From Eggerthellaceae bacterium UBA3686 (lineage in GTDB: Bacteria > Actinomycetota > Coriobacteriia > Coriobacteriales > Eggerthellaceae), in assembly GCA_002371495.1 (NCBI GenBank), contig DFIX01000046.1, positions 1-64,000 on the forward strand: a stretch of DNA of 64,000 nucleotides, written 5' to 3'. Below, piece by piece: positions 41,630-50,322 of this stretch (positions are counted from its first letter, which is position 1; each line of letters starts with the position of its first letter). Under the pieces are notes generated by a model that was not told the origin of the DNA, ran no database searches, and worked only from the letters and a program-made list of their open reading frames with translations. Position numbers and translations under genes: made by a program.

Positions 41630-42060
41630 CCTACTGTCCTCCCGGCCGCCTTCATCGCGGCCTCGACGCCGGCCATGAAGACCTCCTCTTTGCAGAGGGC
41701 GAGCCCCTGTCCATCCTCGCCGAGCACCACGAGCTTGTCGCCGGGCTTGATGCCGAACAGGTCGCGCGCCTCCTTGGGGATGACGACCTGCCCGCGCTCG
41801 CCCACCTTCACGTTTCCGAACAGGTGCTTGCCGCGCGGCGGCGCGCCCGCGACAAGCCCGCCGCCGTCGAAGTTTGCGAGCCCGTCGACCGTCGTGCCGA
41901 GCACGTCGGCGAGCGCCGCGGCGTGCTCCAGGTCGGGCGAGGTCTCGCCCGACTCCCACTTCGCCACCGTCTGCCGCGACACGCCCACGGCCTCGGCCAG
42001 CTGCTCCTGCGTCAGCCGCGCCGCCATGCGCGTTGCGCGGATGTTGCCGGCTATGCTCAT
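41626..42060 (-). CDS. XRE HTH - AbrB fusion regulator
   Basis: A 144-residue protein with two DNA-binding domains: a Cro/C1 HTH at residues ~5-60 (LTQEELAEAVGVSR, then TVAKWESGETSPDL), and an AbrB/SpoVT swapped-hairpin domain at ~80-125 (KVGERGQVVIPKEARDLFGI, then KPGDKLVVLGE). GGGGAGGG precedes the ATG. It is encoded between the DUF4177 gene and the hydrolase and probably regulates this operon. The combination allows recognition of two different half-sites. Confidence 0.85.
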   Translation of the reverse strand: MSIAGNIRATRMAARLTQEQLAEAVGVSRQTVAKWESGETSPDLEHAAALADVLGTTVDGLANFDGGGLVAGAPPRGKHLFGNVKVGERGQVVIPKEARDLFGIKPGDKLVVLGEDGQGLALCKEEVFMAGVEAAMKAAGRTVG

Positions 42061-42123
42061 AGTCGCCCTCCCCTTCCGTCGCCTGCACCCGCGGCACACG
42101 CATAGCGCACGCGTGCAGCCGTC

Positions 42124-42312
42124 CTACGCCACCTCGAAAACCAGGTCGAACTCGACGGTCTTGCCCGTGGGCCCCTGCGTGACGGGGAACCAGCCCACGT
42201 AGCGCGCGCCCTCGGCGGCTTTGCGGTCGATGATCTCGCGGTGACTCTCCATGTCCGCGTTCAGCGCGTAGTTGTTCTTGTCGAGCTTCACCCGCACGTA
42301 CTCGTACCTCAT
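42124..42312 (-). CDS. DUF4177 small protein
   Basis: A 62-residue protein beginning MRYEYVRVKL, which is the conserved start of DUF4177 proteins, and ending with a strand-rich ..GKTVEFDLVFEVA. AAAGGGG lies upstream of the ATG at 42312. First gene of the operon with XRE-AbrB and hydrolase. Function of the family is unknown. Confidence 0.7.
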   Translation of the reverse strand: MRYEYVRVKLDKNNYALNADMESHREIIDRKAAEGARYVGWFPVTQGPTGKTVEFDLVFEVA

Positions 42313-42499
42313 GATACGCCCCTTTCGCACGATTCATGCCATGCATGAGATGTTAAACCGCCACGAGCTGGCGCTCCACCAACCGAACCTGGCAATTCGC
42401 GGGAGGGCGTGTCATGTTCTGTTGACATTGCCCTAAGGTCCGCCCCATCACTTGTTCTGAATCAACCCCACGTGCCACCTGCTGCGGCACCTGCCGAGC

Positions 42500-42569
42500 G
42501 AAACACAGGGGACAGTTCTGTGTGTTCCTCTGCGGTCTACGACAACACAGAGAACTGCCCCCGTGTTTC
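42500..42569. repeat. Imperfect long inverted repeat
   Basis: Arms of ~26 bp (42500-42526 and 42544-42569) starting GAAACACAGGGGACAGTTCT, with a few mismatches and a short loop. The GGGACAGT core is shared with the palindrome at 45142-45166. It is intergenic, with no coding content in 42313-42770 apart from repeats. Confidence 0.6.
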
Positions 42570-42599
42570 CCGCCGCGCGCGGAGTGCCATGCATACGAA

Positions 42600-42770
42600 A
42601 ACAGGCCCCGCAGGGCCTGCGCGTATTTGGTCGCGGGAGCCGGATTCGAACCGACGGTCCAGGGGCTCGCTCAAGCTCACCCGTTCTCGCTCAAAACAGT
42701 CCACCGGACTGTTTAGCCGGCGCTTCGCGCCGTCGCTCGAACCCTTCGGGTTATGAGTCCGCGCCTTGCA
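42600..42770. repeat. tRNA 3'-end-derived palindromic repeat (copy 3)
   Basis: A GC hairpin (AGGCCC...GGGCCT) is followed by TGGTCGCGGGAGCCGGATTC, which reads on the minus strand as the T-arm and acceptor end of a tRNA with CCA. The insertion then resembles copy 1: AAAACAGTCC hairpin, GCGCTTCGCGC hairpin and GGGTTATGAGTCCGCG. The source tRNA is not tRNA-fMet and is not otherwise in this window. Confidence 0.65.
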
Positions 42771-43946
42771 TCATCCGAACAAGTCGATTCGTCCTGAGAG
42801 GAAATCCTCCAGGGGGCACTCCCGCGAGCCCACGACCAGGGAGCGCGCATTGGGATTGTCCACGATGAACTCGGACATGCCGCGGGTCGGTTTCACGCGG
42901 CCGCTCTTCACTTCTATGGCGCACACCGCGTCCTCGCACGTGACGACGAAGTCCACCTCGAGGCCTCCGTCTCGCCACCAGAACACCTCCATATCGCCGA
43001 AATACGAGAGGTTGACCAGGTATGCGCCAACCGCCGTCTCCACCAATCTGCCGTGTAGATCCGGGTCGGTGAGCAGAGAATTCCTCTTCCGGCCAAACGT
43101 GGCTGTCATGAGGGCCGTATCGTGCACGAGGAGTCTCGGGGAGCTCGCCTTGGTCCGCAGCAGCTTAGGGTCATACTTCTGAAGGCCGCTCATGATGCCC
43201 GCATCACCAAGCAGCTTCAGGTAATGCGCGATGGTGGCCGTGTTCCCGCGGTCGTCCAATTGCCCGAGCAGCTTCCTGTACGAGATCTCCTGCCCGGAGT
43301 ACGGGGCGCCCACGGAGAAGAGGCGCCGCATGAGCTCGGGGTTGCGCACTTCGCTTAACCGCATGGCGTCGTTGGCGATGCTCGGCTCGATAACCGAGGC
43401 GTTCATGTAGCGCAGCCAGCGGCGGCGGTCGCGGCGCAGGGGCGCCGCCCCGGGATAGCCCCCGAAGAAGAGGTATTCGTCGAGGCTGTACCCGAACGCC
43501 TCGGCGCATTCGGGGTACGTCCAGTGCGTGCTCTCTATGAGTTCGAACCTGCCCGCGAGCGACTCGTCCAGGCCCTCCTGGATCAGCGTTGCCGAAGACC
43601 CCGTAAGCAGCACGCGGAGGTCAAGGCCGTCCAGCGCGTCCTCGTCCCAAAGCGTCTTGACGACCGACGACCAATTCGACACGAATTGGACCTCGTCGAC
43701 GACCAGGAGCGCAGGGCCCGAGCCGGTGAGCCGTCGCGCCTGGTACCACTGAGCCCGCAGCCAGTCCGCCGTGGACTCGCCCTTCGTGGCTATGACCGAG
43801 AGGAAAGGGTGTTCGAAATCCTCGAGCGCCTGCGAAACCGCCGTGGTCTTCCCCGTCTGTCGCGGTCCTATGACAATCTGAATGAATCTTCTTTGTTCGT
43901 TGATTCTTTCCCTTATGACACTTACATTATGCCTTTTATAAGCCAT
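42771..43946 (-). CDS. AAA ATPase with DUF4143 domain
   Basis: A 391-residue protein. Walker A GPRQTGKTT (about residue 27), Walker B LLVVDEVQ and sensor LLTGSSAT form the AAA domain. A winged-helix region and the C-terminal nuclease-like DUF4143 domain follow (GLEVDFVVTCEDA, CAIEVKSGR). Start at MAYKRHN with AGGAAT upstream. It is flanked on both sides by tRNA-derived repeats (copies 3 and 4). The family is common and poorly characterised; roles in DNA transactions or defence have been suggested. Two relics of related genes exist at 14003 and 44461. Confidence 0.85.
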   Translation of the reverse strand: MAYKRHNVSVIRERINEQRRFIQIVIGPRQTGKTTAVSQALEDFEHPFLSVIATKGESTADWLRAQWYQARRLTGSGPALLVVDEVQFVSNWSSVVKTLWDEDALDGLDLRVLLTGSSATLIQEGLDESLAGRFELIESTHWTYPECAEAFGYSLDEYLFFGGYPGAAPLRRDRRRWLRYMNASVIEPSIANDAMRLSEVRNPELMRRLFSVGAPYSGQEISYRKLLGQLDDRGNTATIAHYLKLLGDAGIMSGLQKYDPKLLRTKASSPRLLVHDTALMTATFGRKRNSLLTDPDLHGRLVETAVGAYLVNLSYFGDMEVFWWRDGGLEVDFVVTCEDAVCAIEVKSGRVKPTRGMSEFIVDNPNARSLVVGSRECPLEDFLSGRIDLFG

Positions 43947-44084
43947 TATTGTATTCCTATCTCGCAATTTTTAATCATTATCTCCCATATATTGCGAGAT
44001 AGCAAGAACAAGGCAGCTTACCATAACTGGTTTTTTGCTGGCCCGAGGAAAAAAAGGCCAGGCATACGTCTGACCTGCAAATCT

Positions 44085-44425
44085 TTGGTCGCGGGGGTTC
44101 GAGCGCCCGGAAAACGAGCCAGTGGCTCGTTTTCAGTGAGAACAGGCAAGCTTCAGCTTGCCCAGGAACAGGATTTGAACCTACGCGCGGTGCGTACCTC
44201 CGCTACGCTCCAGCAACCTCCGGGTTATGAGCTGGCGTTTCTACTATCGGGACGTCTCGCCTCTTTCGTCTGTAAACTCAAAATCCCAGATGAACCACCA
44301 TTTTGACATCGTCTCTTATCGCCTTGCATCGGCCGGCATTCTCTAGCATTCCCTCCCGAGTTCCCCCATCTTTGCCAAAACCCGCGATTTCGATTCCCCC
44401 TCGCAGTGTCTGTGTACAACCCTTA
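44085..44425. repeat. tRNA-fMet-derived palindromic repeat (copy 4)
   Basis: Starts TTTGGTCGCGGGGG, as at the 3' end of tRNA-fMet, then the AAAACGAGCC and GGCAAGC hairpins of copies 1 and 2. GGATTTGAACCTACG follows, then a different ~27-bp insertion, then ACCTCCGGGTTATGAGC. Bases 44249-44425 are almost identical to 13780-13955. It lies 850 bp from the intact tRNA-fMet. No gene is seen in 43947-44460. Confidence 0.72.
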
Positions 44426-44460
44426 AACGTAACCGCTTCGAAGGCTTTCGTTCGGCGCGC

Positions 44461-44700
44461 CTATGCGCCCAAGAGCCTGACCGGCACGACGTAGGTCCTG
44501 CCGCCGGCTTTCCGCGCATGCTCCGATACGCCCACGAGGACCATCTTGAACTCCGGCGGACGGACCTGCGCACGGGAATTGGAGCAGACCTTCTCCTCCA
44601 AATGGTCCAGCCCCTCTATTGCCGCCGGCACCTTGTCCTCGCCGACCTTGATCTCGATCGCGGCCCATCGCCCGTCGGCGAGCTCGATGATGACAAGAGC
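44461..44700 (-). pseudogene. DUF4143 ATPase, C-terminal fragment
   Basis: About 79 residues that read LVIIELADGRWAAIEIKVGE and continue to a terminal YVVPVRLLGA before TAG (44461-44463). This is the standard end of DUF4143 proteins. Everything upstream is missing, and at ~44695 the sequence switches to an oppositely oriented yjdF tail. Confidence 0.65.
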
Positions 44701-44816
44701 GCGAGGCGCTCGGCGAGCAGCGCAAGACCAGCGACCGCAAGCGGCGCGAGCGCGAAAAGCAGGAGCGCTTCGAGCAACGCCGGGAGAAACGAAAGCAGAA
44801 GCACAGGGGCCATTGA
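44694..44816 (+). pseudogene. yjdF C-terminal fragment
   Basis: Reads EREALGEQRKTSDRKRRERE, then KQERFEQRREKRKQKHRGH and TGA. It is nearly identical in pattern to the end of yjdF at 19564-19989 (...KQERFEQRQEKRKRKHRGH). The YjdF core is absent. It is joined tail-side to the ATPase fragment on the other strand, marking a recombination junction near 44695. Confidence 0.7.
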
Positions 44817-44860
44817 GCGACGGGCCCCTAGCCTGCTCGCATCCACAGCTCTACCTTCCC

Positions 44861-45060
44861 TGCCACTTTTTTCGATTTGCCGACGATTTCGGCGCGGAGG
44901 GCTGCGGACTCGGGAAACGGGCAGCTGGCTGAACTGCGCGTTTGCGAATCGTCATAACCCCGTGAGCCCGGCGCCCCAGAGAATTCGTCGGATATTCGAA
45001 AAAAGTGGCAACGCGAGGGCTGAAATTGACGAAATCGTCGGATATTCGAAAAAAGTGGCA
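44861..45060. repeat. Three copies of a 26-bp repeat, one inverted
   Basis: TCGTCGGATATTCGAAAAAA (followed by GTGGCA) occurs at 44985-45010 and 45035-45060, exactly 50 bp apart. A near copy lies in inverted orientation at 44861-44890 (TGCCACTTTTTTCGATTTGC, then CGACGATTTC). The inverted pair can form a large stem. No coding capacity is supported here. Confidence 0.65.
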
Positions 45061-45141
45061 GCCGCAGGCGCCATCCGCAGGCCGACCCCAACCTGACAGG
45101 CCCCAGAACCTGGCCCCGGCTCGGCTTCGGAGGGCCAAAAA

Positions 45142-45166
45142 ACAATTGGGGACAGTCCCCAATTGT
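45142..45166. repeat. Perfect 25-bp palindrome
   Basis: Two 12-bp arms (ACAATTGGGGAC and GTCCCCAATTGT) around one A. REP-like, with the core GGGGACAGTCCCC. It lies in the non-coding stretch downstream of the tRNA-fMet terminator. Confidence 0.7.
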
Positions 45167-45194
45167 GGGTTAGGGGCAAAAGTCTCCCCGCAAT

Positions 45195-45227
45195 AAAAAA
45201 TCCCTAACCGTTTTACCAGGTCAGGGA
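45195..45227 (-). terminator. Terminator of tRNA-fMet
   Basis: On the minus strand TCCCTGACC (45219-45227), a loop, GGTTAGGGA (45201-45209) and a T6 run (45195-45200), starting 9 bp after the tRNA 3' end. A decayed copy of this terminator is part of repeat copy 1. Confidence 0.85.
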
Positions 45228-45235
45228 CTTGATTT

Positions 45236-45312
45236 TGGTCGCGGGGGCAGGATTTGAACCTACGACCTCCGGGTTATGAGCCCGGCGAGCTACCAGACTG
45301 CTCCACCCCGCA
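45236..45312 (-). tRNA. tRNA-fMet (CAT), initiator
   Basis: A 77-nt cloverleaf with encoded CCA. The anticodon loop CTCATAA is closed by three G-C pairs (GGG/CCC), and the 1:72 position lacks a Watson-Crick pair, both features of initiator tRNA. The body begins GCGGGGTGGAGCAG, and the T-arm reads GTAGGTTCAAATCCTGC. It is the parent of the fMet-derived repeats at 13515, 21885 and 44085. Confidence 0.95.
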
Positions 45313-45485
45313 CTATGTATATTTGCTGCTTGCTCGCCGTTGGCATTCCCTAAGCAGCGAAAAAACATATTACAGCGCTCAACGGTGCATAGCAAGCATA
45401 AATCCGTACCATCACGTGAGCTACACAATTGTTCACGTATCGCTTGCCGCCCTACCAGCGCTTGCCGGCCCACCGGCCACGGGCG

Positions 45486-47516
45486 CTATCGTCCACAGCA
45501 CTCGCGATACTTTTTGCCGCTGCCGCAAGGACACGGATCGTCAGCGCCCACCTTCATAACGGTCCCGTCCTCGTTATAGAACATCTTGCGACCGGTGACC
45601 TGCTCGTAAAGCTCCTGTGGCGACCACCCGTTATTTTCCCAAGAGGGCATGGCGTTGTACACATTGGTTAAGAGCGTCGGCAGACGCTGCTCGTCTTCCG
45701 AACAATCCACGAGGCCCACATCCATCATATACGCGAACAAGTCTTGCAAGCTGCCCGATTCGACCGACGAGTATACGACCTCCTCGACCACGCGATCGAC
45801 AAACGTGTAATCGTCTTCGCCATCGGGCACCCGCTCGTCAAGGAACGAACGGAGGCGCACCACGTTCGGATTATCAAGCAGCTCGTCCATGACGCTGTTT
45901 TCCAGAATCGTGCGCGACAGAGGCTTGATGGGAAGCAAGGTCTGCGATTCGACCAAATCGCGCTTGTACTGCTCGAGCTCTTCGAGCTCGGTCCTTAAGT
46001 CAGAAGCCATCCGATCTATATAGCGGTTCAAGGGATCGGTCGAGATCTCGCCCGTCTGGCGATCCCGATACAGATGCGTTACCGCATCGTTTTTGCGGCG
46101 AGCGAACTCGCGGGCGACGTGGTCGGGCGAAAGCGTGTAATGCACCACGTAGTCAGTCGGCAAATACGTCCACAAATCGAAAATGGCATCGCCAAACGCC
46201 GACACAGTCTGCAAGAGAACCTCGAACTCCTCACGGCTCAGCACATCCGAAACCAAGCTGCGGTACTGGTCGTACGCGTCGTCTATCGAGACCACGCCGC
46301 AGAGCACGGTACATGCCTCGACACAGCTGTATGCCTGCTTCCGCTGTCGACGAATCCGGTCGAGCTCGGCGAAGTCAACGCCCCGAACCAGCGCCTTCAA
46401 TTCATCTGGGATCAACGCGGTATAGGTCTGGCCGCTCTTGAACAAAAACGCATATGGCTCGATTGGCCATACGAGCCAATAGGAGGTTAGGGCTTCGGCG
46501 CCAAATGTGACCTCTCCCCCGGCAGCAAGCCTGCGAATCAGTTCGTAATTCGGGTCCGACGCAATCGCGAGCACCTCCATAAGAGGCTCGGGAGCATTGG
46601 GCAACTCGGCTGACAGCTCTTCGACCATCTCGGCTTTGCGCAAGCGGGAAAGCCCGCCCATCCCCAGAGCCTGCGCAACGTATTCCAGCTCGGCCTTCGT
46701 CTTCAGCATGAGGCAATCCCGCAAGGCCCTGATCGGCTCGCGTTTGCGCACGCGACGATCGAACTCACGCTGGGACGGAGCGTAATCCGCTGCCGACTCA
46801 GCCGCTTTCGCATATAAAGCCTGGTTTCGCTCATCTGGAGAAAGGCCCGCCAAGGCCCCCCTATGAAAACCCGCTGGTAGCTGCTCGGTTCCGCGCTCCG
46901 ATTCGCGCGCAACGTCAGCCAGCAGGGCATCGAGTTCGCGGTCGCGCTTTTCGGCGAGGAATGTATCGGCCTGCCGCATGAAATCGGGCCCCGTCAACGC
47001 GATGCCCTTAGCGCAACGATTCTCGAACTCGTCCTGGATCCGCTGCAGCTCGGCCGCAGAGCGGTCGGTATCGTATGCCTGCAAAAAGCCATCGTAGACA
47101 ATGAGGTCGTCGAACGGCAGCAGCACCATCTCGACATACGCGGGCGCCGGTCCTATCTCACCTTCAAGTTCGTATGTGACGCCGCAAACCGAGAACACAC
47201 CCGCCTCGTTCATCAGCAGCGCGCGCCCCGACTGATAGCGTACGAGCGTGTAAAAGCCCGGAAGCGCGCTCTTCCAGCTCAGCGCAAGCTCCCGGCATTT
47301 TACGGGCAGCCGATTGGCGTAATCGCGCACGAAATCGTCGATGATCTCGACGTTTTCCCACAGGGTATGCGCAACCAGCGAGCTCTTCACATCGTCGAGC
47401 GGACTTGCGCCTTCGAGCCTGAAGTTCTCGACCACGTGAAACCGCTCGTTCACGTAATACAGCAACGCGTCCATCGTGTCGAAGAAGCGGTCGTTTTGCT
47501 CGTCATTCAATACCAT
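45486..47516 (-). CDS. Large SEC-C zinc-motif protein of unknown function
   Basis: A 676-residue soluble protein. The C terminus is a SEC-C zinc-binding tail (DPCPCGSGKKYRECCGR). Around residues 265-300 there is a Rho-N/SAP-like helical motif (KTKAELEYVAQALGMGGLSR, then KAEMVEEL) that may bind nucleic acid. The rest is helical with no recognised domain. Start at MVLNDEQ. SEC-C tails occur on SecA and on many nucleic-acid-associated proteins. Role unknown. The tRNA-fMet gene lies 174 bp further downstream, in the same direction. Confidence 0.75.
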   Translation of the reverse strand: MVLNDEQNDRFFDTMDALLYYVNERFHVVENFRLEGASPLDDVKSSLVAHTLWENVEIIDDFVRDYANRLPVKCRELALSWKSALPGFYTLVRYQSGRALLMNEAGVFSVCGVTYELEGEIGPAPAYVEMVLLPFDDLIVYDGFLQAYDTDRSAAELQRIQDEFENRCAKGIALTGPDFMRQADTFLAEKRDRELDALLADVARESERGTEQLPAGFHRGALAGLSPDERNQALYAKAAESAADYAPSQREFDRRVRKREPIRALRDCLMLKTKAELEYVAQALGMGGLSRLRKAEMVEELSAELPNAPEPLMEVLAIASDPNYELIRRLAAGGEVTFGAEALTSYWLVWPIEPYAFLFKSGQTYTALIPDELKALVRGVDFAELDRIRRQRKQAYSCVEACTVLCGVVSIDDAYDQYRSLVSDVLSREEFEVLLQTVSAFGDAIFDLWTYLPTDYVVHYTLSPDHVAREFARRKNDAVTHLYRDRQTGEISTDPLNRYIDRMASDLRTELEELEQYKRDLVESQTLLPIKPLSRTILENSVMDELLDNPNVVRLRSFLDERVPDGEDDYTFVDRVVEEVVYSSVESGSLQDLFAYMMDVGLVDCSEDEQRLPTLLTNVYNAMPSWENNGWSPQELYEQVTGRKMFYNEDGTVMKVGADDPCPCGSGKKYRECCGR

Positions 47517-47714
47517 GCGCGTCCCACCTCCCCGTTCGCCGATCGGATAGCTTTCCAGATGCAGTCCGCTCTTCCATTAGCTGCTTCAAAATGCTGCGAT
47601 GCAGCTTTGCCGTCTGGTTAAGTATTGTAGTCCATGTGGCGCGCCGGCACAGCTAATCAGAAAAGCCGACTCCCGTGCGCTACAATCTGTGGGTCAATCG
47701 CACAAGGAGGCGCC

Positions 47715-48521
47715 ATGCCGATCATCGACGCACATTCGCATATTTACCCAACCAAGATTGCCGACAAGGCCGTCTCTGCCGTCGGCAGGTTTTACGGCGT
47801 AGAGGAGTCGATGGCGGGCAAGGGATCGGTCGATGATCTGCTTGGGCATATGCGATCGGGCATCACCCATTTCATCGTTCATTCCGTCGCCACGACCGCC
47901 CGCTCGGTACCGACCATAAACAGCTTCATCGCCGAACAATGCACCGAACATCCCGAATTCATCGGCTTCGGAACGATGCATCCTGACTTCGAAGATATGG
48001 AAGCCGAGGTCGAGCGCGCCATTTCGTTGGGGCTTCACGGCTTTAAGCTGCATCCCGACACGCAGGAAGTCGACATGGACGACCCGCGCTTGATGGAGTT
48101 CTACGAAATCATCGCCGGACGCTTGCCGCTCGTCTTGCACACAGGAGACTACCGTTACCGCTATTCCGACCCGCACAGGCTCGTGCGCATCCTGAAGACC
48201 TTCCCCGACCTCGTGGTCGACGCCGCCCATCTTGGCGGCTGGTCGATATACGACGTGGGCTACGACATCTTGCACGAAGAGCTCCTTGGCGAAGAGCGCC
48301 TGTTCGTCGATGCGTCGAGCGCATTTACCTGGGTCGGTCGACGCCACATGCGCGAGCTGATACGCATGTGGGGTGCCGAGCGCGTCATGTTCGGCAGCGA
48401 TTACCCCATGTGGGATCCCACGCACGAGCTGAACGAGATGCTGCATTGCGACCTCACCGATGACGAGCTCGAGCTCGTACTCTGGCGAAACGCCGAGCGC
48501 TTCGCCGGCGTAACTGTCTAA
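47715..48521 (+). CDS. Amidohydrolase-family (TIM-barrel) protein
   Basis: A 268-residue metal-dependent hydrolase of the Amidohydro_2/ACMSD-like group. The metal-binding DAHSHIYP (residues 5-12), GFKLHPDTQ around residue 117, PLVLHTGDY, VDAAHLGGW and the final FGSDYPMWDP are the expected ligands and active-site segments. AAGGAGG lies 7 bases before the ATG. It stands alone between divergent and convergent genes. It probably decarboxylates or hydrolyses a small carboxylic or cyclic substrate. Confidence 0.87.
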   Translation: MPIIDAHSHIYPTKIADKAVSAVGRFYGVEESMAGKGSVDDLLGHMRSGITHFIVHSVATTARSVPTINSFIAEQCTEHPEFIGFGTMHPDFEDMEAEVERAISLGLHGFKLHPDTQEVDMDDPRLMEFYEIIAGRLPLVLHTGDYRYRYSDPHRLVRILKTFPDLVVDAAHLGGWSIYDVGYDILHEELLGEERLFVDASSAFTWVGRRHMRELIRMWGAERVMFGSDYPMWDPTHELNEMLHCDLTDDELELVLWRNAERFAGVTV

Positions 48522-48581
48522 CGTGCAGAAGGGACGTGCCCCTTTTGCCGTTACGGCTGTTTCAGCCAATCTGTCTTGCAA

Positions 48582-48691
48582 GCGAAAGGCCTGGTGGCGG
48601 CATGCATGAGCGATTCTGCAGCCACTGTTCCTGCAAATCCATTTAAGTTAGGCGAAGCCAAGCGAATGCGTGCCGCCACCAGTCCTTTCGC
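48582..48691. repeat. Long inverted repeat flanked by direct repeats
   Basis: 26-bp arms (48582-48607 and 48666-48691, starting GCGAAAGG(C/A)CTGGTGGCGG) with two mismatches and a ~58-nt loop. Related segments with a GGG.CGT..CCC core and CCTTTTG(C/G).(G/C)TTACGG-like ends lie on each side (about 48530-48556 and 48707-48733). The 48522-48758 interval contains no gene. MITE- or REP-like. Confidence 0.65.
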
Positions 48692-48758
48692 GAGACGGCA
48701 CATAATAAGGGGCGTATCCCTTTTGCGCTACGGCACTTTTACACGTTTCTACCTTTGA

Positions 48759-50069
48759 TTACCCTACGACAACGCGTATCTTGTCGATGCGCAGCTTGTC
48801 CATCTGGGCGACAGTGAAATGCGCATGGGGCGCATCGCCCTCATCCACGTCAAGCCGAGCCTCGATCTCGTCCCCTTCGTCGGGAATGCGGTCGAACAAC
48901 GCCAGCAGCAAACCGCCTGCGGTTTCGCATTCGTTTGCCTCTTCGGGCTCGAAGCCGATAAGCTCCACGACCTCGTCGATGGGCATCGAGCCGTCAATCA
49001 GGTAATTGCCGGGCGCAATTTCAACTGTGTTCCCATTGTCCCCGTGCGCATACTCATCGGGCATGCTTCCCACTATCTGCTCCATGACATCCGACATGGT
49101 CACGATGCCGGACGTGCCGCCATGCTCGTCGACCACGACGGCGATCTTGGTGTGCTTGCGCTGCAGCAACGCGAGCAGCTTGCTGACCGAGATACCCTCG
49201 GGAACGGCCTCGATCGGGCGGATGCGCAGGTCTTCGACTTCTTTTGCGGCACGCGCCGTGTACAGGTCCTTGACGTGAACGAAACCCACGATACGGTCCT
49301 TGCTACCGCGACATACCGGGTAACGGGTAAACTTGTAGTTGCGAATGTGCTGCAAGTTCTCTTCGAGCGAATCCTCCAAATCAAGGCAGATGACGTCGGT
49401 GCGAGGCGTCATGATGGCTTCGGCATCCTTGTCGCCGATATCGAAGATGTTGTCGACGTATTCGTTCTGCGCGGGGTCGATGAGCCCGCTTTCGGTGCTC
49501 TCGTCGATCAGCAGCTTGATCTCCTCGTCGGTGTAAACCTCGCGGTCGTTAGCCGGATCATGGCCGGCGAGCCTCACGGCGCCGCTGGTCAGCGCATTGA
49601 ACACCAACATGATGGGATACGTTACGCGGTAGAAGACCACGAGCACCCCCGCCGTGCGCAGCGCCCATCTTTCGGTCGAGAAAATGGCAAACGACTTGGG
49701 AATCTGCTCGCCTACCACCACGTGCAGCGTCGTCATGAGGATGTAGCCGATCGCGATGGCGATGCTCGAGATGGCCGTGCTGGATAGTCCGAGCGGTTCG
49801 AGCGCGGGGCGCACGAGCGCCGAGAATGCCGGCTCCCCGAGCCACCCCAGCGCCAATGATGCAAGCGTGATGCCCAGCTGGCACGCTGCAAGGTAAGCGT
49901 TTACGTTCGCCGTAACTTTTTTAGCCGCTTTCGCGCCTGGTTTTCCTTCTTGAAGCGCCAAATCGATTTGCGAGGGGCGAACGCGCACCATCGCGAATTC
50001 AGCAATAACGAAAAACGCGTTCATCGCAAGGAAGAACGCCACCAACACGAAACTAGACCATATAGGCAT
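48759..50069 (-). CDS. CNNM/CorC-type transport protein with CBS domains
   Basis: A 436-residue protein. An N-terminal DUF21/CNNM membrane domain (residues ~1-190, four hydrophobic segments) is followed by two CBS domains (MTPRTDVICLDLEDSLEEN and IRPIEAVPEGISVSKLLALL). A C-terminal CorC_HlyC domain completes it (GNYLIDGSMPIDEVVELIGF). Family members are linked to Mg2+/Co2+ efflux and were formerly called hemolysins. Start ATG 50069 is preferred over an in-frame GTG four codons upstream that overlaps the AAAGGGG site. Confidence 0.88.
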   Translation of the reverse strand: MPIWSSFVLVAFFLAMNAFFVIAEFAMVRVRPSQIDLALQEGKPGAKAAKKVTANVNAYLAACQLGITLASLALGWLGEPAFSALVRPALEPLGLSSTAISSIAIAIGYILMTTLHVVVGEQIPKSFAIFSTERWALRTAGVLVVFYRVTYPIMLVFNALTSGAVRLAGHDPANDREVYTDEEIKLLIDESTESGLIDPAQNEYVDNIFDIGDKDAEAIMTPRTDVICLDLEDSLEENLQHIRNYKFTRYPVCRGSKDRIVGFVHVKDLYTARAAKEVEDLRIRPIEAVPEGISVSKLLALLQRKHTKIAVVVDEHGGTSGIVTMSDVMEQIVGSMPDEYAHGDNGNTVEIAPGNYLIDGSMPIDEVVELIGFEPEEANECETAGGLLLALFDRIPDEGDEIEARLDVDEGDAPHAHFTVAQMDKLRIDKIRVVVG

Positions 50070-50322
50070 GTAAAGCTGCACCCCTTTGATGCTGCAGATT
50101 CTTGTCGCTACTTCTCGAACCTCTTATTATAGGCATGCCCGATTCGAGCGCAGGCACCTTCCACCAACGTTACGAAATCGCAAAAGGCGAATAACCCTTC
50201 GGCTTTTCCTAGTCAGCACCGCGCGAAACCGTTACACTAGCATGTTGCATCGTACTGCAAGCTTTGCGCTGCTAATTTTGCAGTACGGCGCACATGCTTC
50301 CATTCACGAAAGGAGGTCTGCA

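Noticed and set aside
42500..42569. Possible insertion-sequence ends
   Set aside because: No transposase gene, no target duplication and only ~17 bp between the arms.
44861..45166. Possible CRISPR array because of regularly spaced repeats
   Set aside because: Only two direct copies and one inverted copy, no further units, and no cas genes in the window.
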